Shown here piece by piece: positions 1 through 6,085 of a DNA stretch of 8,607 bases. The translations under genes and the position numbers were made by a program. Source of the DNA: Lachnospiraceae bacterium UBA3645. GTDB lineage: Bacteria > Bacillota > Clostridia > Lachnospirales > Lachnospiraceae. The notes beneath the pieces are model-generated. The model was not told the DNA's origin and did no database searches. It saw only the letters and a program-made list of their open reading frames with translations. The stretch covers positions 1 to 8,607 of the forward strand of contig DFKM01000116.1 in NCBI GenBank assembly GCA_002373555.1. The letters are read 5' to 3'. How positions within the stretch are numbered: position 1 is the first letter of the stretch; every line of letters starts with the position of its first letter.

Positions 1-189
1 GGAATAAATGTAACGATAGTAGATGATCAGTTCAACATCGACTTCCATGTGATCGTTTCATACGGCGTCAATATCGGAGCGGTATCGGATAATCTTATGG
101 AGACGGTTCGTTATAAAGTGCAGGAGTTCACCGGAGTTCCTGTCGGAAAGATCAATATTTTTGTGGAAGGAGTGCGGGTGATCGACTGA
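1..189 (+). CDS. Asp23/Gls24 family envelope stress protein, C-terminal part (5' end outside window)
   Basis: An open frame runs in from the left edge and stops with TGA at 187-189, giving 62 residues. They include a SYGVNIGAVSDNL segment, a VRYKVQEFTGVPVGKINIFVEGV segment in two parts, and the ending VRVID. This pattern (beta strand, amphipathic helix, then V-x-V-x-V-E/Q-G-V) is the C-terminal half of the Asp23/Gls24 (DUF322) family. These are small alkaline-shock or envelope-stress proteins that in staphylococci lie under the membrane. The gene directly precedes fakA, 22 bases away with no terminator between them, an arrangement that is common in Bacillota and suggests co-transcription. The start, promoter and N-terminal half cannot be seen. 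The family call rests on the pattern and the neighbour; which paralogue it is cannot be told. Confidence 0.85.
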   Translation, partial: GINVTIVDDQFNIDFHVIVSYGVNIGAVSDNLMETVRYKVQEFTGVPVGKINIFVEGVRVID

Positions 190-211
190 AGTCTTCGCCC
201 GGATGTAAACT

Positions 212-1915
212 ATGGCAATACCTACAATGGACGCCGCTCTTCTTAAAGCGGCATTCCTTACGGCGGCAAAGAACCTTGAGAACAGCAAGGAGTGGATCAA
301 TGAGCTGAATGTTTTCCCGGTACCGGACGGGGATACCGGCACGAACATGACGCTGACGATCCTCTCGGCAGTCAAGGAAGTCAATTCCATCCCGGAACCG
401 GATATGGCCTCTGTTGCAAAGGCGATCTCTTCCGGTTCGCTCCGTGGTGCGCGCGGCAATTCCGGCGTTATCCTGTCCCAGCTGCTCAGAGGTTTTACGA
501 GAGAGATCCGGGAGTGTGAGGAGATCACGCCCGAGATCGCTGCGGCAGCATTCAACCGTGCTGTGGAAACGGCCTATAAAGCAGTCATCAAGCCGAAGGA
601 AGGTACGATCCTGACGGTCGCGAGAGGCATGGCGGAGAAGGCATCCGAGATCGCCGGCGAGGCTGAAGATCTGACGGCCATGCTCGAGGAAGTCGTTGCA
701 TACGGCGACGAAGTCCTCGCGCAGACACCGGAGATGCTGCCGGTTCTGAAACAGGCCGGCGTCGTTGATTCCGGCGGCCAGGGCCTGATGCAGGTCATGA
801 AGGGCGCGCTGGCCGGCATGAAGGGCGAGATGCTGCCCGAAGAGAGCCACGAGCCCGCCGCTGTAAGGACGGAGGGCCTGATCCTTCCGACGGAAGGCGA
901 AGAAGAGATCAAGTTCGGCTACTGCACCGAGTTCATCATCAACCTGGAGAAGGGCAACTACGACGATGACGAAGCCGTCCGCTTCAGAGAGTTCCTGGAA
1001 TCACTCGGGGATTCCATCGTCATGGTATCCGATGATGATATCGTAAAGGTGCATGTGCATACAAATGATCCCGGTGTTGTGTTCACAAGAGCACTGACCT
1101 ACGGAAGTCTCTCCCGCATGAAGATCGACAATATGCGTGAAGAGCATCATGAAAAGCTGATCCGCGATGCTTCCGCGATCGCTGCAAGAGAAAAAGCGGA
1201 GCGTGAGGCGAAGGACAAGGAAGCGGCTGAAGCAAAGGAAGCGAAGGAACATAAGGAAGTCGGCTTTATTTCCGTATCCATCGGAGAAGGACTTGCCGAG
1301 ATCTTCCGCGGCCTGAATGTCGACGAGCTGATCGAAGGCGGACAGACCATGAACCCCAGCACGGATGATATCCTGGAAGCGGTGGAAAAAGTCAATGCGG
1401 ATGTGATCTATGTCTTCCCGAACAACAAGAACATCATCCTCGCTGCCGAGCAGGCGGCCGAACTCTGCAAGGATAAGAAGCTGGTCGTGATCCCGTCCAA
1501 GACGATCCCGCAGGGCATCGCAGCCATCATTGCATGCTCGCCGATGGATTCCGTGGAGGACAATATTGCCGGCATGACCGAGGCCATGGAAAATGTCCGC
1601 ACCGGACAGGTCACGTATGCGGTCCGGAATACCATGATCGATGACAAGACGATCCATGAAGGCGATATCATGGCGCTGGGCGATCATTCCGCCCTGCTTG
1701 CTGTCGGACAGCAGCTGGATAACGTAGCGGAAGAGATGGTCGCGGCGATGGTCGATGAAGATTCCGAGCTTGTGAGCATTTATTACGGCAAGGATATAGA
1801 GGAAGCCACGGCGGAAGCCCTGGCGGAGCGCCTCGGAAGGACGTATCCGGATCTGGAATTTGAGATCAATTACGGCGGACAGCCGGTCTATTACTATATT
1901 GTTTCTGTTGAATAA
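212..1915 (+). CDS. fakA: Fatty acid kinase ATP-binding subunit FakA (DAK2/DhaL domain protein, YloV-type)
   Basis: 567 residues, close to the family's usual 550. FakA phosphorylates fatty acids held by FakB proteins, and the acyl-phosphate feeds phospholipid synthesis through PlsX/PlsY at the membrane. The N-terminal DhaL-type nucleotide-binding domain (about 1-200) shows the metal-binding motif NVFPVPDGDTGTNM at 33-46 (Asp39, Asp41), RGARGNSGVILSQLLRGF at 77-94 and DSGGQGLMQ at 185-193. The middle domain has Cys237 in FGYCTEF and His280/His282 in KVHVHTNDPG, matching the Cys-His-His zinc site known from staphylococcal FakA. A charged Glu/Lys/Ala linker (about 311-348) leads to a C-terminal EDD/FakB-like domain (349-567). 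The ATG at 212 is supported because the family begins just before such an M-(I/A)-x-x-x-D-A segment; the ribosome binding site is weak (GGA at 201-203). The Asp23-like gene lies upstream and recG downstream beyond a hairpin. No FakB is present in the window. Confidence 0.93.
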   Translation: MAIPTMDAALLKAAFLTAAKNLENSKEWINELNVFPVPDGDTGTNMTLTILSAVKEVNSIPEPDMASVAKAISSGSLRGARGNSGVILSQLLRGFTREIRECEEITPEIAAAAFNRAVETAYKAVIKPKEGTILTVARGMAEKASEIAGEAEDLTAMLEEVVAYGDEVLAQTPEMLPVLKQAGVVDSGGQGLMQVMKGALAGMKGEMLPEESHEPAAVRTEGLILPTEGEEEIKFGYCTEFIINLEKGNYDDDEAVRFREFLESLGDSIVMVSDDDIVKVHVHTNDPGVVFTRALTYGSLSRMKIDNMREEHHEKLIRDASAIAAREKAEREAKDKEAAEAKEAKEHKEVGFISVSIGEGLAEIFRGLNVDELIEGGQTMNPSTDDILEAVEKVNADVIYVFPNNKNIILAAEQAAELCKDKKLVVIPSKTIPQGIAAIIACSPMDSVEDNIAGMTEAMENVRTGQVTYAVRNTMIDDKTIHEGDIMALGDHSALLAVGQQLDNVAEEMVAAMVDEDSELVSIYYGKDIEEATAEALAERLGRTYPDLEFEINYGGQPVYYYIVSVE

Positions 1916-1942
1916 CAGCCGATCATTGGTCGGATGACACGG

Positions 1943-1976
1943 GAGCCGGCATATGCCGGCTCTTTGCAGTTCTTTT
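1943..1976 (+). terminator. Probable intrinsic terminator or attenuating hairpin after fakA
   Basis: The stem GAGCCGGC (1943-1950) pairs perfectly with GCCGGCTC (1955-1962) around an ATAT loop, and a T-rich but interrupted tract follows (TTTGCAGTTCTTTT, 1963-1976). It lies 27 bases after the fakA stop. A weaker small hairpin (CCGATC/GGTCGG, 1919-1933) precedes it. The broken T-run suggests partial rather than complete termination, so some transcripts may continue into recG. The core 1945-1960 is also a perfect 16-bp palindrome, so a protein-binding site is an alternative reading. Confidence 0.6.
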
Positions 1977-1988
1977 CTGAAAGAGATC

Positions 1989-4040
1989 ATGAGAGAATCG
2001 GATTCCGTAACAACAATCAAGGGTATCGGGGAGAAGAGCGCGAAAGCCATGGAGAAGATGGGCATTTTCACCGTGGGGGATTTACTGCGCGCTTTTCCGA
2101 GACGGTATGTCCGTTATGCTGCGCCCGTCAAGATCTATGAAGCCGGAAACGGCGCGATGGTGACGCTTGCCGGTACATTTTCCTCCGCGCCGGTCAGCCG
2201 CAGAGGACGTCGCCTTGCAGTCACCTCCGTGACATTTTCGGACGGCACCGGGAAGGTGAAGCTCTCGTGGTTCGGCAATCCGTATCTCGCAAAGACGATC
2301 CGGCGCGGGGACGGCGCGCTGATCTACGGCCGGCTCCTCCGGGATGAATACGGTGTGCATATGGATCAGCCGCAGATCATTCCGCCTGCGGATTATGATG
2401 AAATGATGCGCCGGCTGCAGCCGGTCTATTCTCTGCCCCCCGGCATGTCTGCAAAGAACTGGAGAAAATGGATCCGGGCTGCACTGTCGGATTGCACAGT
2501 GACGGAGATCCTGCCCGCGGAAATCCGGAATGCAGGACAGTATCCCGGGATCATGGAGGCGCTTGCGGAGATCCATTTTCCGGAGGATATGGAGGCGACA
2601 AAAGCAGCCCGCCGACGGCTGGTCTTTGAAGAGTTCCTGTTATTCATCCTGCAGATCCGGACGTTAAGAGGCGGCGGGATCCGGGAGGACAACGGTTTTC
2701 TGTTCCCGAAGGATTCCTGGCGGCAGCTTTTCAAGGACAGTCTGTCCTATGATCTGACGGATGCACAGAAGCGTGTGGAAGCGGAAATCATTACGGATAT
2801 GACCGGGAGCACCAGGATGAACCGTCTGGTGCAGGGAGATGTCGGATCCGGCAAGACCGTGCTGGCACAGCTCGCCATGCTGCTTGCCGCGGAGAACGGG
2901 TATCAGAGCGTTCTCATGGCGCCGACAGAGGTGCTTGCGCACCAGCATTACGAGAATACCCGGAAAGCATTCGAAGCGGCAGGCCTGCCGGTGCGGGTCG
3001 GTCTGTTGACCGGTTCGATGACGGCTGCAGAAAAGCGGAAGATGACGGAGGCGATCCGGGAGCACACTGTCGACGTGATCATCGGAACGCACGCGCTGAT
3101 CACGCAGAAAGTGGAATACGATTCGCTGGCGCTGGTCATCACTGATGAGCAGCACCGTTTCGGCGTCAACCAGCGCAGCACGCTGGCGCAGAAAGGCATG
3201 CTTCCGCATACGCTCGTCATGAGTGCGACACCGATCCCCCGTACGCTTGCGATCATCATTTATGGTGATCTGGACATTTCCGTCGTCGATCAGGTGCCGG
3301 CGAGGCGGCTGCCGATCAAAAACTGCGTCGTGGATCCGGGCTGGCGGCCGAAGGCATATGATTTTATAAGGAAACAGGTCGATCAGGGACACCAGGCGTA
3401 CGTGATCTGCCCGATGGTGGAAGAGGGCGATGATCCGGATATCGTGGATGTGAATACCTACACGGAGAAGCTGCGGGAAGCGCTGCCGCCGTACATCAAT
3501 GTTGCGATGCTGCACGGAAAAATGCGCGGTAAGGAAAAGGACCAGCAGATGGCGGATTTCCAGTCCGGGAAAACGCAGGTGCTCGTTTCCACCACAGTCG
3601 TTGAGGTCGGCGTGGATGTGCCGAATGCGACGGTGATGATGGTGGAAAATGCCGAAAGGTTCGGTCTTGCACAGCTGCACCAGCTGCGGGGCCGCGTCGG
3701 AAGAGGCGATGCACAGTCATACTGTATTTTCATCGACGGCTCCGGGAAGGAAGAAGAGAATAAAAGGCTCTCTGTCCTGAATTCCACAAATGACGGATTT
3801 AAGATCGCTTCCGAAGATCTGAAACTGCGCGGCCCGGGCGATCTGTTCGGCGTCAGGCAGAGCGGCGATCTGCATTTTGAACTGGGCGATATCTATTCGG
3901 ATGCGCCGCTGCTGCAGGCGGCAGCGGATACGGCGGACCGGATCCTCGCGGATGTGCGTGCCGGAAAGACGGCCGGCTATGAAGAACTGCTGAAAAAGGC
4001 GCAGGCGGCTGCGTCGGGTGAAAAGGAGCTGGGACTGTAA
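1989..4040 (+). CDS. recG: ATP-dependent DNA helicase RecG
   Basis: 683 residues from the chosen start, the normal RecG length. RecG is a monomeric double-strand translocase that remodels stalled replication forks and Holliday junctions. The N-terminus has the helix-hairpin-helix-like segment TTIKGIGEKSAKAMEKMGI followed by VGDLLRAFPRRYV, then the OB-fold wedge domain (about 50-150). Helicase motifs follow in order: Walker A GDVGSGKT at 283-290, the RecG-typical motif II DEQH at 386-389, SATPIPRT at 412-419, YVICPMVEE in the second RecA-like domain, and QLRGRVGRG (motif VI) at 565-573. The C-terminal DLKLRGPGDLFGVRQSG is also typical. An in-frame ATG at 1953 has a better-spaced GGGAG, but it lies inside the hairpin loop and would add 12 residues unlike the family. 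The ATG at 1989 places the start 8-9 residues before IKGIGEK, as in relatives, though its AAAGAG is very close (3 bases). The start is the only real doubt. Confidence 0.95.
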   Translation: MRESDSVTTIKGIGEKSAKAMEKMGIFTVGDLLRAFPRRYVRYAAPVKIYEAGNGAMVTLAGTFSSAPVSRRGRRLAVTSVTFSDGTGKVKLSWFGNPYLAKTIRRGDGALIYGRLLRDEYGVHMDQPQIIPPADYDEMMRRLQPVYSLPPGMSAKNWRKWIRAALSDCTVTEILPAEIRNAGQYPGIMEALAEIHFPEDMEATKAARRRLVFEEFLLFILQIRTLRGGGIREDNGFLFPKDSWRQLFKDSLSYDLTDAQKRVEAEIITDMTGSTRMNRLVQGDVGSGKTVLAQLAMLLAAENGYQSVLMAPTEVLAHQHYENTRKAFEAAGLPVRVGLLTGSMTAAEKRKMTEAIREHTVDVIIGTHALITQKVEYDSLALVITDEQHRFGVNQRSTLAQKGMLPHTLVMSATPIPRTLAIIIYGDLDISVVDQVPARRLPIKNCVVDPGWRPKAYDFIRKQVDQGHQAYVICPMVEEGDDPDIVDVNTYTEKLREALPPYINVAMLHGKMRGKEKDQQMADFQSGKTQVLVSTTVVEVGVDVPNATVMMVENAERFGLAQLHQLRGRVGRGDAQSYCIFIDGSGKEEENKRLSVLNSTNDGFKIASEDLKLRGPGDLFGVRQSGDLHFELGDIYSDAPLLQAAADTADRILADVRAGKTAGYEELLKKAQAAASGEKELGL

Positions 4041-4041
4041 G

Positions 4042-4281
4042 ATGAAAGCTTCCTATAAATATTTTGAGAACAGGGACTGTGAATATTATCCCTGTCATAA
4101 AGGGATCGAGGAGATCAACTGTCTGTTCTGCTACTGCCCGTTCTACAGGATCGAGGACTGCCCGGGACATCCGGCGTGGATCGAGCGGGGAGATGCGCGC
4201 ATAAAAAACTGTACGGGATGCACGTTCCCGCACAGAGCTGAAAATTATGAAGCGGTCATAGAGAAGCTGAAGAACCTGTGA
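4042..4281 (+). CDS. Cysteine-rich small-domain protein, putative metal (zinc) binding
   Basis: 79 residues with eight cysteines (13, 18, 27, 30, 32, 40, 57, 60) and histidines at 19, 43 and 64. The run YKYFENRDCEYYPCH, NCLFCYCPFY and NCTGCTFPH matches what I know of the 'Cysteine-rich small domain' family (Pfam PF04071), small proteins thought to bind metal. Some relatives occur beside cobalamin biosynthesis genes, but nothing of that kind is visible here, so no function is assigned. The ATG at 4042 starts one base after the recG stop, with GGGA at 4031-4034 and AGGAG at 4024-4028 as possible ribosome binding sites inside the recG end. This implies translational coupling with recG. A longer in-frame start at 4018 would overlap recG and add eight residues unlike the family, so it was not chosen. 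The stop is only 3 bases from the stop of the convergent gene. Confidence 0.85.
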   Translation: MKASYKYFENRDCEYYPCHKGIEEINCLFCYCPFYRIEDCPGHPAWIERGDARIKNCTGCTFPHRAENYEAVIEKLKNL

Positions 4282-4284
4282 GAT

Positions 4285-5037
4285 TTACATCGCCGCCGAG
4301 ATGGTGTTCGGGAAATAGAGCCGCTTGTAGACCAGGTCGACGAGATAATCCAGATAGGCATTGTCCGTGATATCATATTCGCGGAGGATGTAGTCCTTCA
4401 GCAGCGTACGTCTTAAGGATGCCATCTCGGCATCGGTCAGATCCTCTTCGTAGCCGGCGGCATCGATGACTTTGTCGATATGCTCGGCAGAATAGGTGGT
4501 CGTGCACCAGTTCACGACCCGGTCGTTGAACGCGTTCTCCTCCAGGATCGCGGTCCGCAGCATCTGCACTTTCTGCTGGCTGGACATGCCGAATACAAGA
4601 AAGACCGAGCCGAAGATCAGTTCGGGAATGCAGTCCGCCACGACGCCGGGGACGGCACGGCGCAGAATAAAGAAGAAATGAACGACAGCCATGATGAAGA
4701 TCACGGCGCCGGCCAGCATGAAAGCCACGGAGGAGTTGGTCTCGTAACGGAATTTTTCTTCGGAGGGCACGATGTCCGGAGACGGCGAAAGAACATGAGA
4801 GCGGTATTCGTTCTCGGCATTGGTCATCTCCGATCGGTGCTTCCGGTAGGTCTCCATAAAGCCAACGGAAGCATATTCCTCATCCTTCGGGACCAGAACA
4901 GCGTAAAGATCGCTGTCGGGATCTGTGGAAACGGTTGCAGAAAGGCCGGAGCGGTTCAGGAAATCCGCGATGCGGTTTGCTTCATCCAGCGGCTCGAGTG
5001 CGGCAATGGCACGGCCGATGGCGTCCCAGTAGGTCAT
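4285..5037 (-). CDS. Membrane protein of unknown function with two predicted transmembrane helices
   Basis: 250 residues; I do not recognise the family by name. Residues 10-60 look like a small alpha/beta module: a helix DEANRIADFLNRSGLSATV, then a strand LYAVLVPKDEEYA. This resembles DUF2007-type 'signal-transducing' domains or ACT-like folds, but only by pattern. Residues 65-100 are polar. Two hydrophobic segments follow at about 103-125 (SSVAFMLAGAVIFIMAVVHF) and 131-151 (GVVADCIPELIFGSVFLVFG), forming a hairpin in the membrane. The remainder (155-250) is charged and probably helical, ending LVYKRLYFPNTISAAM. With two helices, both soluble ends should be on the same side, by the positive-inside rule likely the cytoplasm (KVQMLR after helix 2, ILRR between the helices). 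A strong AGGAGG-like site (AAAGGAGGAG) sits about 7 bases before the ATG at 5037, so the start is firm. The gene is monocistronic, convergent with the cysteine-rich gene and divergent from rlmH. Confidence 0.85.
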   Translation of the reverse strand: MTYWDAIGRAIAALEPLDEANRIADFLNRSGLSATVSTDPDSDLYAVLVPKDEEYASVGFMETYRKHRSEMTNAENEYRSHVLSPSPDIVPSEEKFRYETNSSVAFMLAGAVIFIMAVVHFFFILRRAVPGVVADCIPELIFGSVFLVFGMSSQQKVQMLRTAILEENAFNDRVVNWCTTTYSAEHIDKVIDAAGYEEDLTDAEMASLRRTLLKDYILREYDITDNAYLDYLVDLVYKRLYFPNTISAAM

Positions 5038-5071
5038 AAAAGGCTCCTCCTTTCCTTTCCGATGATATCTG

Positions 5072-5077
5072 ATTATA
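5072..5077 (-). promoter_or_regulatory. Extended -10 promoter for the two-helix membrane protein gene
   Basis: Read on the minus strand the sequence is TGGTATAAT: a perfect TATAAT (5072-5077) preceded by the TGn extension. No good -35 element is visible 16-18 bases further up, which fits an extended -10 promoter. Transcription would start around 5065, giving a leader of about 28 bases that carries the strong ribosome binding site. A promoter for rlmH in the opposite direction must lie in the same 97-base gap or just inside it; only weak AT-rich candidates (TATTCT around 5094-5099) are visible, so none is called. Confidence 0.55.
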
Positions 5078-5134
5078 CCACGGGAAGAAGGATTATTCTA
5101 TATGGTTTGTCCGTTCGCGGAGCAGGAGAAATGC

Positions 5135-5614
5135 ATGAAGATCACAGTCATAGCAGTCGGAAAACTGAAGGAAAAATACTGGCGCGCGGCGATCGATGAG
5201 TACGCCAAGCGTCTGGGAAGATATGTTTCGTTCGAGATCATCGAGGTGGCGGATGAGCAGACCTCCGAGAATGCGTCAGCGAAGGAAGAGGAAAATGTCA
5301 AACGCATTGAGGGGGAGCGGATCCTGAAGCGCCTGCCGGAAAACAGTCTGAAGACGGCGCTGGCGATCAATGGGAAAAAGATGGATTCGGTCGGTTTTTC
5401 GTCCTGGATCTCGGACAGCATGCTGCGTGGGGCCAGTCATATCAGCTTTATCATCGGCGGGTCGCTGGGGCTTTCGGACGAGGTGCTTCAGAAGGCCGAC
5501 GTGAAGATCTCGTTTTCGGATATGACATTTCCCCATCAGCTGATGCGGGTGATCCTGGCGGAGCAGATCTACCGGGCGTTCAGGATCATGAAGAATGAAC
5601 CATATCACAAATAA
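5135..5614 (+). CDS. rlmH: 23S rRNA (pseudouridine(1915)-N3)-methyltransferase RlmH
   Basis: 159 residues, exactly the standard RlmH length. This SPOUT-class, S-adenosylmethionine-dependent enzyme methylates N3 of pseudouridine 1915 in helix 69 of 23S rRNA on assembled 70S ribosomes. The start MKITVIAVGKLKEKYW, the cofactor-knot segment FIIGGSLGLSDEV at 105-117, FSDMTFPHQLMRVILAEQIYRAFRI at 127-151 (in two parts) and the C-terminal PYHK are all family hallmarks. The ATG at 5135 has AGGAG 6 bases upstream (5124-5128). An upstream in-frame ATG at 5102 would add 11 residues (MVCPFAEQEKC) absent from relatives and was rejected. acpS follows after 17 bases, and the pair is probably one operon. In staphylococci the 3' end of this gene (orfX) is the SCC integration site; the equivalent bases here are intact. 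Confidence 0.96.
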   Translation: MKITVIAVGKLKEKYWRAAIDEYAKRLGRYVSFEIIEVADEQTSENASAKEEENVKRIEGERILKRLPENSLKTALAINGKKMDSVGFSSWISDSMLRGASHISFIIGGSLGLSDEVLQKADVKISFSDMTFPHQLMRVILAEQIYRAFRIMKNEPYHK

Positions 5615-5631
5615 GAAGCGGAGGTACGGCC

Positions 5632-6021
5632 ATGATCATCGGGATCGGTGTGGATACCGTGGAAATTGAACGGATCAGAAAGATGCTGGAGAAGGATGCT
5701 TCGTCCGCCTTTTTCCGGAAGACTTATACGCAGGCGGAGAGAGACATGGCGCCGGAGACGGACCGCGTGAAGCCGCTTTCGGAGTATTACGCGGGCCGGT
5801 TCGCTGTTAAGGAAGCTGTCTTCAAGGCGGTGGCTCCGTATGCGGAAATGCCGCTCGATCTGCGGAAGATCGAGACTTTACGGGCGGAGGACGGACATCC
5901 GTATGTGCATATCACGGAGGACCTGGCGCCGGTCCTGGCCTCTGCAGGGATCCGCAGGATCCATATCTCCATCACCCATGAAAAAGAATACGCGACAGCA
6001 TTCGCTGTCGCGGAGGAGTAA
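5632..6021 (+). CDS. acpS: Holo-[acyl-carrier-protein] synthase AcpS
   Basis: 129 residues, typical for the trimeric AcpS family (about 120-130). The enzyme moves 4'-phosphopantetheine from coenzyme A to the serine of acyl carrier protein, switching on fatty acid synthesis in the cytoplasm. The N-terminal GIGVDTVEIERIRKML (4-19) contains the metal ligand Asp8, and the second signature GRFAVKEAVFKAV (55-67) contains Glu61, equivalent to the catalytic or metal-binding Glu58 of Bacillus AcpS. ISITHEKEYATAFAVAEE forms the final strands. GGAGG at 5620-5624 lies 7 bases before the ATG, so the start is firm. Many Clostridia have nnrD or alr after acpS; here the operon ends at a large hairpin instead. 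Together with fakA the window carries two separate steps of fatty acid metabolism, though not in the same operon. Confidence 0.96.
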   Translation: MIIGIGVDTVEIERIRKMLEKDASSAFFRKTYTQAERDMAPETDRVKPLSEYYAGRFAVKEAVFKAVAPYAEMPLDLRKIETLRAEDGHPYVHITEDLAPVLASAGIRRIHISITHEKEYATAFAVAEE

Positions 6022-6025
6022 GAAG

Positions 6026-6085
6026 CGTCCCCGGGTGGGACAGGGAACCGGCCCTGTCCCCGCCCGGGGACGTACTGTTTTAATT
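6026..6085 (+). terminator. Long GC-rich inverted repeat, likely terminator between convergent genes
   Basis: The arm at 6026-6045 (CGTCCCCGGG-T-GGGACAGGG) pairs with 6052-6072 (CCCTGTCCC-CG-CCCGGGGACG) around an AACCGG loop. It is perfect apart from the small T/CG mismatch-bulge in the middle of the stem. On the plus strand a modest T-rich tail follows (TACTGTTTTAATTCTGTTT), consistent with terminating rlmH-acpS. On the minus strand, where it lies just after the stop of the secreted-protein gene, the tail is CTTCTTACTCC, a poor T-run. The stem is unusually long for a plain terminator, and its GGGACAGGG/CCCTGTCCC ends resemble dispersed palindromes I recall from gut Clostridia, so it may be a repeat element acting as terminator. 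Confidence 0.65.

Noticed and set aside
1001..2071. 356-codon minus-strand open frame opposite fakA
   Set aside because: Composition (many His, Arg, Asp, Ile) is typical of an antisense shadow; fakA on the plus strand has all family motifs and the frame crosses the fakA-recG gap without a start signal.
2664..3680. 338-codon minus-strand open frame opposite recG
   Set aside because: It lies wholly inside recG, whose helicase motifs are intact; the antisense translation is His/Arg-rich without recognisable domains.
4480..5199. 239-codon plus-strand open frame opposite the two-helix membrane protein gene and into rlmH
   Set aside because: It overlaps the start of rlmH in another frame and has no ribosome binding site; the minus-strand gene has a strong one, a promoter and coherent membrane segments.
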